Shown here: piece after piece, positions 1 through 10,477 of the stretch
How the letters are laid out: every line of letters starts with the position of its first letter
Numbering within the stretch: position 1 is the first letter of the stretch
Source of the DNA: Isochrysis galbana
Taxonomy: Eukaryota > Haptophyta > Isochrysidales > Isochrysidaceae
DNA length: 50,000 nucleotides
Reading direction: 5' to 3'
Assembly: GCA_018136815.1 (NCBI GenBank)
Contig: JADDIW010000136.1
Location: 1-50,000 of the forward strand
Notes under the pieces: generated by a model
What the model was told of the DNA's origin: nothing
Database searches by the model: none
Seen by the model: only the letters and a program-made list of their open reading frames with translations
Program-made: the position numbers and the translations under genes

Positions 1-68
1 CACGTGCTTTTAAGGATTGATCTATTTTTGGCGACAGAGTGACGAACCAGCGCCCCCATGGAGACACC

Positions 69-292
69 GTGCGTGCGCATAGCAGCTTGTTTCTCTGCGG
101 TTTACAAAATTACGTATAAACATGCAGTATAAGAGAGATGTTTCACGGGAAGGGTGTGATGAGTTGCAATCAGCCCCATGTGCGTGCGCATAGCAGCTTG
201 TTTCTCTGCGGTTCACAATTACATAAACATGCAGTATCAGTATGCAGTATAAGAGAGATGTCTCACTGGAAGGGTGTGATGAGTTGCAATCA
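69..292. repeat. Two direct repeats of about 105 bp
   Basis: The block beginning GTGCGTGCGCATAGCAGCTT at 69 recurs at 180. The block CATGCAGTATAAGAGAGATG at 121 recurs at about 241, giving a period of 111-120 bp. A short inverted match to the same GTGCGCATAGCA core lies at about 922-940, beyond the ORF that follows. This might mean the ORF sits inside a mobile element with degenerate inverted ends, but no target duplication is visible. Confidence 0.8.
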
Positions 293-322
293 CATGTGCA
301 CGCCGTGGATGCGCACGGCGCG

Positions 323-1057
323 ATGTGCCTCGGTTCCCCCGCCAAGCGACTCGGTCACCGCACCTACGAGGAGATCCGCAGCCCAGCCCTCACGTTCTGC
401 GAACACATGGAGGAGGGCATGAGCGGTGCCATCCTGGCGATGCTGCTCGTCACAGCCTCCAGCATGGGCCGTGGATGTGGAGACTTCCGCGTGGATTTGG
501 CCAAGGAACGCTACCCGTCGATGTGGGCACTCATCGAGCCATACATGGGCCGTTGGTGCAAGGCAAAGCTCATGCTCGTCGGCGACTACTCCGACGAGTA
601 CGACAAGATCCCAAAGACCAAATACATTGGAGACGAGGCCGCCGTCGCGTACCTCTGCATGGAATACATCACGGCGGTCGCGTACGCTGAAACGAGTCCC
701 ATGGTGCAAGTGCGCCGAGCAGCTGGCAAACTCTACATGGAGAACCAGAAGGCCGTCCTCGCACGCATCACGGACCTCGCCACCCAAGATCAGCCAAGCG
801 ACATGGTCACCTGCAAGGAGAACGACATTGACAATAGGATCGAGGATGAGGGGTGTGAGAAAAAGACGAAGAAAATGAAAACTCAGCCTGCGCAACTGGG
901 GGTTACCGTGGGGGGGGGGAGTTGCTATGCGCACGCGCCGCGTCCTTGTCTGGCTGAAAACAAAACGGTCACCTGGCTCTCCTTTGACGGAACGCGACTT
1001 GAAAATAACACCTCTTGTATTAAAGACGCGACATGCCATGGTACTATTGACATGTAA
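323..1057 (+). CDS. Unrecognised protein, possibly element-borne
   Basis: An open frame of about 244 codons from the ATG at 323. An upstream in-frame ATG at 242 lies inside the repeated sequence and is less likely. From about 330 to 830 codon third positions are mostly G or C, as in the surrounding host genes, so this part looks genuinely coding. The protein is rich in Met and Trp with alternating helical stretches, and a lysine-rich run follows at about residues 180-195. After about 900 it runs through a poly-G tract and a dispersed repeat, so the true end may be earlier, or a splice may remove that part. I recognise no family. It lies between repeats and could be a transposon gene fragment. 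Confidence 0.35.
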   Translation: MCLGSPAKRLGHRTYEEIRSPALTFCEHMEEGMSGAILAMLLVTASSMGRGCGDFRVDLAKERYPSMWALIEPYMGRWCKAKLMLVGDYSDEYDKIPKTKYIGDEAAVAYLCMEYITAVAYAETSPMVQVRRAAGKLYMENQKAVLARITDLATQDQPSDMVTCKENDIDNRIEDEGCEKKTKKMKTQPAQLGVTVGGGSCYAHAPRPCLAENKTVTWLSFDGTRLENNTSCIKDATCHGTIDM

Positions 1058-1232
1058 CGAAACTATTTTGTGAGTTAATTACATGTGAAATGAAATTATC
1101 TCATATTTTTGAAAGGCTCATTCTGAAGTTTGCTGAGGGCAGAGCGCAGAGCCGCCTTGCGCCTGTACTAGCATAACATTCTGAGTGAAAACAAAACTAT
1201 CACCTGGCCCTCTTTTGACGGAACGCGACTTG
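953..1232. repeat. Pair of dispersed 48-bp repeats (TTTTGACGGAACGCGACTT family)
   Basis: The segment at about 953-1001 (GAAAACAAAAC, then CACCTGG, then TTTGACGGAACGCGACTTG) recurs at 1185-1232. The reverse complement of its core, CGCGTTCCGTCGAAAGAGGA, is found at about 19797 and 44251, and a shorter form at about 5870. This is a dispersed family in both orientations; its termini are not clear. Confidence 0.75.
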
Positions 1233-1825
1233 GAAGAGAGGAGGAAGAGGGAAGAGGAAGAGTGGAAGAGTGAGGAGGGAGGTGAGGGGGAGGGGGGGGG
1301 AGCGGCAGCTCTCCCATCCGGCGCTAACGTGTCTTCTTGCAGGGGAGATCTTATCCTCATCCTGCGACCTACGATACAGGACTGGGATGCGAGCGGCGAT
1401 GGCGCTCTGCCTCGCACAAGCACAAGCCGCGGTGGTTGCCTGCCGGGCACCACCGCGATAAGTATAAACTTAGTTCAAGTCCAACCAACAACTGCATGGA
1501 GTATGCAGCACTTATAATTAGTATTTAATTTTTTACATGAACATAGCTTACCGCAAATGCGTGAGCGGCATTTTTCTTTCGAAAACGCGTTGGATGAAAC
1601 GCAAAATGCAATGAATTTGGCGGACTGCTGACGGTCTTGAACGCCACCGTCATTCTGGAGCTGAGGCAGTGATAAGATGCAACGAGAGGATTACAGTGCT
1701 TTCGATGAGCGCCTGCCATAGCAACGGAGGCTTGGCTTGTTCTGTGAGTATTGAGTGAAAGATACTACTGCTCTGTCGCCCGGGTGAGCGATGCTTACCG
1801 ATCGCATCCAAGGTGACCATGCGCG
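1233..1825. other. Intergenic, no gene seen
   Basis: A purine-rich stretch (about 1233-1310) is followed by low-GC sequence with short open frames that show no coding bias. It probably holds the 3' end of the minus-strand gene that follows. I see no RNA gene or convincing element here. Confidence 0.5.
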
Positions 1826-2575
1826 CTATACCCGAGTGTCCCCGGCCCGGCGCGTTTTGCCATCCCTAAAGACGCTCCCGGTGGGCTGCACGGATTCTCC
1901 ATAGTCGGAGTAAGATTGGCGCAGTCCTTGCACGAGCTGCCGCGCAGCTGATCTGGCTGCTACATGGAGCACCGTCCGTGACGACGAAATCCACGCTCGT
2001 CGGGCGAGACGAGGCATTTGCTGCAGTCCAGGAATATCGAGGGAGAGCTCCAGCTCGATCTTGCACTCGAGGTCCCATGAGTCGTCAGCACGCGATCTCC
2101 ACCGAATGGTGTTGAGCCCTCCTATGTCCGCTGCCTTATGCACTTGATCTCCAATGCGAACGTTGCCCTTGAGCGTGCGCACGACGACCTCGTTGGCTTC
2201 GGTCGCGTCACGCTCGACACTCATGATCATGAGGGGCGTGACGGTGAGCGTGAGGAACTTGATGGGCGCGAGCTCACAGTTGTACGCCCCGCTTCCCTCA
2301 CTGCTCTCCTCCACCTTGACAGCCGAGAGCAGCGTGTGGTCGCTTGCCTCACGGTCCATGAGGTAAGAGGCGAGTGGGCCGGGTGGTAGCGTGCACTGGG
2401 CTTGGCCGCGACCCTCGAGCCTCGTCGGGTGTGCGGCCAGCCGTGCGAATGGCCCCACACCACCGCAGCTGGCTCGGGCGGGCTGGGAGGTGGCTGCAGG
2501 GCGCAAAAGCGCTGGCCGCAGCGTCACCCCCTGCAAGCCGTTGGTGCAGAGCAGCAGCGCGGCGAGTGCGGCCAT
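1826..2575 (-). CDS. DUF1997 family protein, probably plastid-targeted
   Basis: 249 residues from the ATG at 2575. The mature part has the DUF1997 layout: a region with PLASYLMDREA, a beta-rich core ending LAPIKFLTLTVTPLM, then VERDATEANEVVVRTLKGNV, and a helical tail. DUF1997 proteins are widespread in cyanobacteria, plants and algae; no reaction is established. The N-terminus has a hydrophobic run (MAALAALLLCTNGLQG) followed by an Arg/Ala/Pro-rich segment without acidic residues, as expected for a signal peptide plus transit peptide in algae with complex plastids. The frame is open to another ATG at 2701, but that codon directly abuts a TATA box at 2703-2710, so it would precede the transcript start. 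I therefore prefer Met 2575. No intron is needed. The family call is from pattern memory and moderately sure. Confidence 0.72.
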   Translation of the reverse strand: MAALAALLLCTNGLQGVTLRPALLRPAATSQPARASCGGVGPFARLAAHPTRLEGRGQAQCTLPPGPLASYLMDREASDHTLLSAVKVEESSEGSGAYNCELAPIKFLTLTVTPLMIMSVERDATEANEVVVRTLKGNVRIGDQVHKAADIGGLNTIRWRSRADDSWDLECKIELELSLDIPGLQQMPRLARRAWISSSRTVLHVAARSAARQLVQGLRQSYSDYGESVQPTGSVFRDGKTRRAGDTRV

Positions 2576-2702
2576 GAGAGAGGCAGGTGGTGAGGCGGCG
2601 GCCAGATGAGAAGAGCAGGCAAAAGCCGAAGGCGGGAGTGCGTCCGTCCCCTCTCGTCTCGCAGCTCGCGCTCCGGCTCGGCTCGGCTCGGCTCTCAACA
2701 TA

Positions 2703-2710
2703 TTTATATA
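2703..2710 (-). promoter_or_regulatory. Candidate TATA box of the DUF1997 gene
   Basis: The minus strand reads TATATAAA here, inside the near-palindrome ACATATTTATATATGT (about 2699-2714). It lies 128 bp upstream of the preferred start. With a usual 25-30 bp offset, transcription would begin near 2675, which leaves about 100 bp of 5' UTR and excludes the upstream ATG at 2701. Confidence 0.45.
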
Positions 2711-3040
2711 TGTTACCCCCCAGGAGCCAACGCCCCCCAGGAGCTACCGGGGGCCTAACGATGCTTCCAGCCGGCAGTAAAAGAGTCGACTTTCTTTTGT
2801 AATAGTAACTCTACATCTGGAAATAGTGAACGTGCGAAATGCTGGGCGCTGGGCGCCCCACAGGCCTCGTCTCTCCTCTTTCTCATGATTCCTCTTTTTT
2901 CCTCTCCTCTTTGTGGGTCGACTTCTTTTACATGAACGAACCTGATCTCATGCATGATGCATGGGATGCCTTGGAGTCAAACTCGGCCATCACAATCAAT
3001 CAATCAGTCAGTCCAGGTCTCCCCTGCGGTTGTTCTCCTA

Positions 3041-3404
3041 CTTTGCCTCTTCACTCTCGATCTTTCCCTGCCCTCCCTCCCCCCCGTCTCCCTACCACCC
3101 CCCTCCCCTCTCTCTCTCTCTCCCCCCTCCTCCTCCTCCCGTTTTCTTCCCCGCTGTCTCTTCCCTCCCGCTCTCTACTCTCTCCCTCTCCTCTCCTCTC
3201 CTCTCTCACCCTCATTAAAGATCACCCCCCCCTCTCTCTCCTCTTCCTCTTGCTCGAGAAAATAGAGAAGCCTCCGTCGCCCGGTCTCAAGCTTCTCTTT
3301 CCCAACCCCACTCTCTCCCTCCTTTCCTCTCGTCTCCTCTCTCCCCTCTCCCCTCCACTCTCTTCTTCCCCCCTCCCCCTCCCCTTCCTGCCCTGCTCGT
3401 ACCT
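3041..3404 (+). promoter_or_regulatory. 360-bp polypyrimidine tract before the RING gene
   Basis: Almost pure C/T on the plus strand, ending immediately before the ATG at 3405. It is probably core promoter and 5' UTR. Equivalent tracts precede most genes in this window, on the sense or the antisense strand. The short open frames through it are compositional artefacts. Confidence 0.5.
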
Positions 3405-4250
3405 ATGCGTGCGGTGCGCGACTGCTGGCAGGCCGTGCTCTCGGTGCTGTCCTGTTGCACCGACGAGCCCGAGACCGACCCTTCTCAGGGCCTTCTCACA
3501 GGGCAGCAGGATATGCAGCAGTCGGCTCTCTCGCTTCAGCCGGCCCAGATGCCCTCAGCCCCGCTGCCATCGCAGTCGACACACCAATGGGCAGCTGTAC
3601 CCGCACCGGTGCACAGGTGGGGGAGCAGTGCTCCAGATGCAACGCCGCCAGCCGCAACTGCAGCCTCTCTTTCCAGCGTGAAGGCCGACCCGCTCGCGGG
3701 CACTGTGCCCGCCTCTCTCACCGTCGATTCGCTTGAGTCGTACAATGCGATGCTCGGCGCGCTAGCAACGCAGGGCGAGGTGAAGCGGAGCGACTCTCTT
3801 GAGCTCAACATCGAGACGTGTGCTGTGTGCTGCTCCGACATTGTGCTCGGACCGCAGACGGCGCTCAAGCGGATGGTCATTCCACCCGGCGAGGCGCCGC
3901 GCCACTTTGACTGCGGCCACATGCTGCATGCGGACTGTTTCGCCGTGTACATCTGCTCGCACGGCCGCTCGTGCCCCATATGTAAGCTGGATAGGGCGAC
4001 AGCAAAGTCAGCGCGTGAGCTATTGCGCATGCATAGCGGCGAAGGCTCGCCGCAACAAGTCATAGAGACGGCACCGGAAGCGGGTTCAGCGTGTGAGCCT
4101 TTGGATAGACTGTTCGGTCTCGACTCCGGTGGTGACTCAGAGGGTTCGAGCGCGCAGGGGGACCTCAATGAGCCCGAAGCGCAGGAACTGGAGGAGCACG
4201 AAGTGCAGCTGGCGACACAAGTCCCTGTGGAGGATGTGAGGTCTGGCTGA
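3405..4250 (+). CDS. RING-H2 zinc-finger protein (putative E3 ubiquitin ligase)
   Basis: 281 residues, single exon, starting at the first ATG after the pyrimidine tract. The RING-H2 finger is complete: Cys139, Cys142, Cys170, His172, His175, Cys178, Cys190, Cys193 (C-x2-C-x27-C-x-H-x2-H-x2-C-x11-C-x2-C). RING-H2 domains recruit E2 enzymes and transfer ubiquitin; the substrate is unknown. Residues 1-130 are low-complexity (Pro, Ala, Ser, Gln). The N-terminus has Cys7, Cys17 and Cys18 in a hydrophobic context, which could be a palmitoylated membrane anchor. The C-terminal third is acidic (Glu/Asp/Ser-rich) and probably disordered. No transmembrane segment is obvious. It is divergent from the DUF1997 gene. 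The finger call is firm; ligase activity is inferred. Confidence 0.85.
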   Translation: MRAVRDCWQAVLSVLSCCTDEPETDPSQGLLTGQQDMQQSALSLQPAQMPSAPLPSQSTHQWAAVPAPVHRWGSSAPDATPPAATAASLSSVKADPLAGTVPASLTVDSLESYNAMLGALATQGEVKRSDSLELNIETCAVCCSDIVLGPQTALKRMVIPPGEAPRHFDCGHMLHADCFAVYICSHGRSCPICKLDRATAKSARELLRMHSGEGSPQQVIETAPEAGSACEPLDRLFGLDSGGDSEGSSAQGDLNEPEAQELEEHEVQLATQVPVEDVRSG

Positions 4251-5579
4251 AGCTCTTCATCACTTTCGCTTTTTGGCTGCAAGTACCATTCCGTGTATCT
4301 TTCTCTCGCCCTTCTGCGGTGACGGGCTCACTCTCTCTTCTGCGTTATATGGTGTCGAGCGCGCGTCGGCTACACTTTTTCAGCGGCTGCAAATCGTCTT
4401 GGCAGTGAGCAGCGGGGGGAGAGGCTTGCTTTCCCTCCAAGCTATGTATTCCTATGCCGCCGTGCTTGCGAGAAAGCGCGTCGCCTCCCGACCACACATC
4501 CAAGCTTTCATCTGAGTTGCGGGCCGTTTTCACAACGGTAACGGGGCCTGATCGTGACTTCCACGCCCTATTGTCGGCCGCAACGGGCCGTGGCACCTCG
4601 GTTGACCATATCAACTACGGCGTCTAGCCAGTCAACCAGTCAACCTTTATGGCGCTCCTTGCCTAGGCACGTTGCCAACACCTGGGTCGCGAGTCTACAG
4701 TGCTTCCGTATTGTTGCTTCTCGTGGGAGTCCACCCGTGGCTATTCACCAGGGGAGCCGAGTGTGACAATGTTACATCTCGGCACCTTCGGCTTGCATCG
4801 CGATATACTGTAACTAACAACATGTCTTTGGCCGAATTCGGATTCCATTGAAGGGCCTTTCCGCATCGTTCTGCCATGAGCGCCGGTTCAAGTCTGCAGC
4901 CAGAGTAGGGCTGCAGCCAGAGTGTCATGCAGACTGTGCCCCGATTGCAGCGTGGCGGAAATATCTTGCCCTACCTACGTGCCACCACGACTCGCGCTAA
5001 CTTAGTGCTGGCTCTCTCCAACTCTGAACTGCTGATACGTCTCTCGTAGTTTTCGTTGTCGTCATCGCACGATGGCATTTTTTTTGCGAGAAAGGGCGCG
5101 CCGGCACCCTAGATGTACGACACTTTCGGCTTGGCCTCGTGTCTGACCACCGAAACCGCCACCTGCGTCGCAACTGCTACTACGTGCGCACAGCTCGGGG
5201 TAGTAGACGCCTAGCAGGGTGAGAAGAGCGGCAGAGGGGCGTGAGTCTAGAGTCTTTCCTGGAGTATCGATCGGACAGAGACTCTTCAAGAGAGGCCAGC
5301 TAGCTAGTCATGGCTGCTGCGAGGGGTTGGCGATAGACGTGCACCCTGGTACATGAGCACGGAGGAGGAAGTGATGGTCAAAGGGATGCATGTTTATGCT
5401 CGAGTTGTGGTCTAGATTATGTGAGATGTGAGGTGATTCGAGGGCCTCGGCCCGGTGATGCGTGACGCCCCCTTGCCCCCTGTGACGACGTCCGATGGCC
5501 TAGCTTGCATAGCGAAGAGCCGTTTGGTACTTATGCTTGTTCTACTTCTCGCATTGTGAGGCTTTTGTTTGGCGGCCGC
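4251..5579. other. Intergenic, no gene seen
   Basis: 3' flank of the RING gene. Open frames are short and without coding bias. The only structure noticed is a small tandem pair, CTGCAGCCAGAGT, at 4894-4906 and 4911-4923. Confidence 0.5.
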
Positions 5580-5922
5580 ATACGCCCCAATAAACTTTAT
5601 AATATTTTTATGCACACGCAACAGGCTCTGGACCCACTACTTTCACGCAAGCGTTCTACACCCCCACTCCCCCGGCCCTTCCCCCCTCCGCCATCAGGCG
5701 ACTCCACCCCCTGCACTGCTAGGGGGATGGGGGAAGGGGCTTAGATACGATCCGGTGGCCCGCGCCCCCCTTCCCAGGTGATATGTCCCCCGCCCTTCCT
5801 CCTAGTCTACCGGGCGGGCGGGCTGGCGGCGCGGCCGCGCGGCCTGCTCGGTCCCGAAGCCCGAATGTCGCGTTCCGTCGAATACGGGATATGGGACAAC
5901 TCGGTATGAGCCATCGAATGTC
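5580..5922. repeat. Dispersed repeat, copy 1 (matches 31010-31287)
   Basis: From the AT-rich start AATAAACTTTATAATA through CACCCCCACTCC, CATCAGGCGACTCC, TAGGGGGAT, GATCCGGTGGCCCGCGCC and CGGTCCCGA, this follows the copy at 31010-31287 in order. A more divergent copy begins at about 25800. The last part (about 5870-5922) switches to a second repeat shared with 44580-44628, including TATGAGCCATCGAATGTCC. Two repeat families therefore abut or are nested here. No coding capacity. Confidence 0.75.
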
Positions 5923-7838
5923 CCCATAGCTTAATTTAAATATTGAGTTCAACTATTAATCATTATATCTGTTGCGGGTAAAGGGCTCCAACCATCCCAT
6001 GTGGGCCCCCCGGCCCCCCACTCCAAAGCAGAGCCGGCAGCCCAGTCGAGCCAGCCGAGGAATGAGGAGATGAGGTCGCTCACCTCGCCGCGAGCACGCG
6101 AGAGGCCGGCGGTCGGGCGCGGGTAGGGCCACCAAGCCCAGCCCTACCCCCTCCGCCCGAGCAGCAGCTCCATATCACAGGGAGGCCGCAGCCCGGCCCC
6201 CTGTGGCTTGAGGATGAGTAGCGCGGCGCGGCGCGGCGCGCATCCTGTTACTTCATCACACGTTAAAAGATACCAAAGGGGGCCACTGACCACACAGGGC
6301 ACACTAATAGTATCACGCGCAGATCAAACGCACACACGGGGACACGGGGGGATTGCGTGATTGCGTGGGAGACTCACACAAGCGAACAAGGAGAGAAGGG
6401 GGGGGATCACGGCTCGACTCATGCGGCCCTCTCCACCTCCTCATCAGAGGGTGCAACCTCAGGTTTGGTTGACCTTGACCTCAGTGACAAAAAAAGGGAA
6501 CCTCGAGTTGCACCCTCTTCCCAATATAAGTTCTAGCTAGGGTGCACACCACGCAAAACCATCCGTGACACGGGGCCCTGAGGCCCCAGCTGTTTGTGGC
6601 TTTGCATGCATGTGTTGGGTTGTTGTGTGTTCTGTGCTTCCATGGCTGGAATGGTGGACTGTGTGGTGCTCCGGGCGCGGATCGCGTCATGGCTCTCGTG
6701 TACCTGGGTAGGCGTGGTCTTGCCTGTTGGAGGTCGGTGCGGCTGCGTGGCGTCTGTCATGTCCTGATCGGTCGGCGCGGCGAGGTGGGCGGGGAGGAGG
6801 AGGGGGGCGGCGCACGCTCCATGACCCTATCGTTTTAACGATAGTTGAGGTGGAGGGAAGGGAAATGAAGGGCGTGTCAGAGCAGATAGGGGGGTACCCT
6901 AGTATAGTAGGTGTGTAGCCCAGAACCCAGAATCTTCAGATTTTTTTTATTGATTGAGTTGGGCCTCGCGCGCGCTCGCGGCGATGCAAGCGCGCTCACT
7001 CACCTCCTCGCTCCTCGGCTGGCTTGATTGGGCAGCCGGATCTGCTTTGGAGTGGAGGGCCCACATGGGATGTGTTGCAGTCTCTCGCGGCGCGCTGCGT
7101 GCGCTCGCGCAGTTGTCTTGGTTAGTCTTGGTCTCCATGGTGCTTTTGCAGTTATGGCGCCCTCTCCCTCTCTCCCTCTCCTCCCCATGGAGGTTCAAGG
7201 GACGGGCCTTCATGGTCATGGTGCCAATCTGTCGCATTCGCGAATCGACACTCGTTAGAATTCTCTTTCGGAGCTTTCGTTCGGCATTTATCGTCATAAT
7301 TATAATTCATAATTCTCTGCGTTCTCGGTCAAAAGCTTCGCCCCCCCTCCCCCAACGCCGGACCCAAAGTAGTGCACATGTGTCGACCCCCCGAAACCGA
7401 ACGAAAAGGAACGAGGGGGGGGGGCGGGAAGGAGAGTGGGGATGGGGTAAGGGCGATGTCATAGCGGGGATCCCGGCGAAAGGGAATGCACATAGCAACG
7501 GTAGTGCGTAGTGGACACCTTCAAGAATATTTTTAAATGTCAACGGTATTTATGACAGACGCAGGCGAGAGCAGCGAGAGCAAACGGCCCAAACAACAGG
7601 ACTGCTTTTGCTCCTCGTACAATAAAACGACACATGACCAAGTCCCCCTTTCAAACTTGCTGAGCATCGCCTGATTGCCATGAGACGTACATGTCGGCGG
7701 CGCTCGCAAATGCCTACAGCTAATGGCACCCGCAAAGCGTGCGAAAGAAGCTCGCCGTCCTTGTGCCGCAGAATGCTGCGTCGGATAAGTAGTGTCGCTT
7801 TCATGCGAGCAGGCTGACACCCAACAAGAGATTGCTAC
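5923..7838. other. Long intergenic region with repeat debris
   Basis: No convincing gene on either strand. The longest open frame (6954-7511) has no recognisable domain and no codon bias. At 6928-6948 the sequence GAATCTTCAGATTTTTTTTA matches the conserved 3' tail of the T-tailed retroposons at 26795 and 11356, so a plus-oriented copy may end here. No matching target duplication was found. At 7519-7539 CTTCAAGAATATTTTTAAA is matched in reverse complement at about 17886-17907. Confidence 0.45.
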
Positions 7839-8550
7839 CTATTTTGTATTGATGAGCGTCCCATGGGCAATGGGCTCCATGCCCGTCGATACATGCATTG
7901 CTGGCGTGGCGGTCACCACCATAGGTGAGATGCTGGAATCATTTTGGAGTGGGTTGTTCTGCCCAGTGTAGGTGCTGGTCGTGGTTGAAGACGGTAGCTC
8001 GCCCAAGAGCAATTGGGTGCGAGCCTGCTGGCACATCACGGCTTGGCAGACCTCCAGGATGAAGCAGACCAAGGAGACCACAAGGACAGGCCAGACGACG
8101 ATGCCAACCCAATATGCAACGACACCTGTTGAGACCTCACTCCCGGAATCGGAGCTGGCCTTGTCCACTAGGACTACAACGTAGATGTAGTAGTACATCC
8201 ACAGGCCAAAGCCAAGCAGATGCCCGATAGCTGCGATGATGCACAGGATAGAGCACGCCCTGTGCGAGCACGGGTTTGCTGCGTTGCCGCAGAGGACTAT
8301 AGAGCAGCCAATGATGGCGAGCAGCCCCGAGATCGCCGGGAAGTAAGGCCAGAGAGTGAAGCCGGAGATGGAGACAGCGCCAAGGATGAGCGTGGCTATT
8401 GCAAGGCACCGGGCGCTCGAGGCCTGGCGGGGAGGGGGAGGCTAGCGGCTGAGGTGCTGATGATTTGAGGGCGGCGGGTCACAAGTGAAGCGAGCGCCAG
8501 GGCCCGCCACGGACCTTGGGAGGCAAGTTCTCGTCGGTGGCCTCACACAT
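7839..8550 (-). CDS. Four-transmembrane protein, unknown family
   Basis: Two exons by my reading: 8550-8515 and 8423-7839, with a 91-bp GT-AG intron (8514-8424, phase 0), giving 206 residues. Exon 1 encodes only 12 residues, MCEATDENLPPK. Exon 2 has four hydrophobic helices at about residues 18-37, 39-57, 69-98 and 113-137, then a Ser/Thr-rich hydrophilic tail. Short loops and a Cys-containing loop between helices 2 and 3 give a MARVEL- or tetraspan-like topology, but I see no signature of a named family. The frame stays open upstream to a stop just beyond the acceptor CCGCCAG, which is why exon 2 must be spliced to something. Exon 1 is the nearest in-frame ATG with a GT. A polypyrimidine tract in the sense direction lies upstream. 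The topology is clear; exon 1 is inferred. Confidence 0.6.
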
Positions 8551-9358
8551 CACGCAGGACAACAGGTGGAGACGGACCCAAGAGGGAGAGACGGAGAGAA
8601 ATGAAGACAGACGGACGGGCGACAGAGCAAGCAAGAAGACAGAGAACGATGAATAAACAATAGTAAGAAGGAGGGGAGAAGAAAGCCAGAGGGATCTAGA
8701 GAGTCGGAATTTCCTGTTCGTTCTCGTGCGCGTACAGGTTGTCTGTCCTGCCGCGCGTGAATTGACCGAGCTAGCAGAGGAGTAAGACTACGTACTGTCT
8801 CTAAAGCATGAAAGAGGAAGATAGGGGAGGGGAGAGAGGGGAGGAGAGGAGAAGAGGGAAATAAGGAGGAGGAGCGCTGCCTGTGCAAAGAAGAAGAGAA
8901 GAGGAAACGAGAAGACGGACGCAGCAGGGAGTGTAAGATAGGGAGAGTGAAGAAGAGCCCTCTTGTTCTCCTCTCTCTCTTCCTCAGGACGGGCGCGGCG
9001 GCGGCGGGAAGAAAGAGGGCGAGCGCGGGCAGACAAAGGGGGCGCGCGAGAGGGCGAGAAGAAGGTGAGCGCCCCAAGAAGTGAAGTAGAGCAGGAGTAG
9101 AGTAGAGTACCGCCAGAGTTTTATGGTTGTTTTAGTATAGCCTTAGTACCGAGGGACCGTAGCCTTCATCGGCAACGGACAACGGAGCCCCTCCCCCGCG
9201 ATGGGGGTGTGCGCGGTTGGCGCATGGCTCGTCCGGTGTATGTGGCTAGGAATGCTAGCTAACAAGATGTCATACGACTCTATAAGTTCTAACGTGGTAC
9301 CCCCGCCGAGAGGTCACCGCAATCTCCATGACACCAGCGCGCGCGTCGACGCTCAAGG
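8551..9358. other. Purine-rich upstream region of the four-TM gene
   Basis: About 8570-9070 is strongly A/G on the plus strand, hence pyrimidine-rich upstream of the minus-strand gene. It ends in AGAGTAGAGTACC at about 9100, a motif also seen upstream of the genes at 30069 and 38455. No coding sequence: the 175-residue frame at 8550-9077 is a composition artefact. Confidence 0.5.
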
Positions 9359-9375
9359 GTGCAACACATCATCGA

Positions 9376-10308
9376 CAACAATCTATCTGAGCATTAGTAC
9401 CACTACTCTCACTAGCCCGGCACTAACACGACAGCCCTCAGCGCACCTGCCCGTACACCTTGGCGCGTGCTGTTGTCACAGATACATACTCCTATGCACC
9501 CTTCCACATCTCCCCCCTCGCAGGCCCCCGGCTCCCATTCTAACTCCCCACAAGTTAAAATGAGGGAAAACCCATTGAGGCGGACCGAACGACGCCGGCC
9601 GACTCTCCGGGAAAAAGCACCGGGGGGGGGGGAGGAACCTCTCGTCAAAAAAGGAGAACGGCCCTTACAGCTCGCGCCGCGAGCGGTCCTCGAAGAAATA
9701 AATGACTGCGCCCCCCGATACCTGCCACAGGGACGTCTTGAGCCACTCCCTTCTTCTCGCCTCTCCTGTCGCCAGCCGCCCCCCTTCGCCCGTTTGCTAA
9801 CGCAAACAGGGCTCGTTTCTCACCACACTCCATCGGGGGGGGTGCAAATCCCCCCCTCTCCCTCGTTCCATTCTCTTCCGCCCCGGTCCCCCCCGCGGCG
9901 CGTCGCCATGCGGCGCGCCATGGCCTGCTCTCAGAGGTCCTTCAGGGGCGCCCAGAGGGCCAGCAGGGGCAGCTCAGGGGGCAGTGGAGGCTGGGGCTCA
10001 GCCCCTGGCCCCCCCTGCCTCTCCCTCGCTCGCCTCGCTGGCCTTGGGTGCCGCCCTGAGGCCCCTGTCTCCTGTCTGCCTGGCGACCAGGGATGGGGGG
10101 GGGAGTTAGTACGAGAGCAGGCCCATGCGGGCCTGGGAGTGCGGCTCGCGGCCCGCGCCCACTAGGGGTCTGGGCTGAATTGATGAGTGCCCTGCCCCTG
10201 CCAGAGGGCAGGGGCTGGGGTTGAATGTACGGGCCCACCCCGGGGGGTGTCCGCGATGGAGAGAGGGGGGCGCGAGGCCCCCATTGACCCCCACTTATAA
10301 AGTAGGTT
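9376..10308 (-). mobile_element. 0.93 kb retroposon copy with 17-bp target duplication
   Basis: Flanked by the perfect direct repeat GTGCAACACATCATCGA at 9359-9375 and 10309-10325. The right 400 bp (about 9906-10308) closely match 27262-27654, and both matches stop exactly at the target duplication next to a TATAAAGTAG-like end. Taking the element as minus-oriented, its 5' end contains the near-palindrome CTACTTTATAAGTGG and its 3' end is at 9376. The left half is not clearly shared with the other copy, so one of them is rearranged. No convincing coding frame, so it is non-autonomous. Long target duplications point to target-primed reverse transcription. Confidence 0.7.
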
Positions 10309-10477
10309 GTGCAACACATCATCGAATGGACTCGACGCATTCGATGAGAAAATCTTTCCTTCGAATTTGTGTGGCTGCCGAGCGGGCCACACGGCCACAC
10401 GTTCCCACAACTGGTGGGACCTGGACAATATGGTCAGTCTACACAAATTCAAATTCTTCAGTGGTGGCCGATGCCAG

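Noticed and set aside
290-1039. 249-residue minus-strand ORF
   Set aside because: Antisense shadow of the biased frame at 323-1057; no domain.
2839-3681. 280-residue plus-strand ORF over the pyrimidine tract
   Set aside because: It is Pro/Ser/Leu repeat from C/T simple sequence and overlaps the RING gene in another frame.
9467-10165. 232-residue ORF in the 0.93 kb element
   Set aside because: Frame is not kept in the sister copy at 26795-27654 and shows no coding bias.
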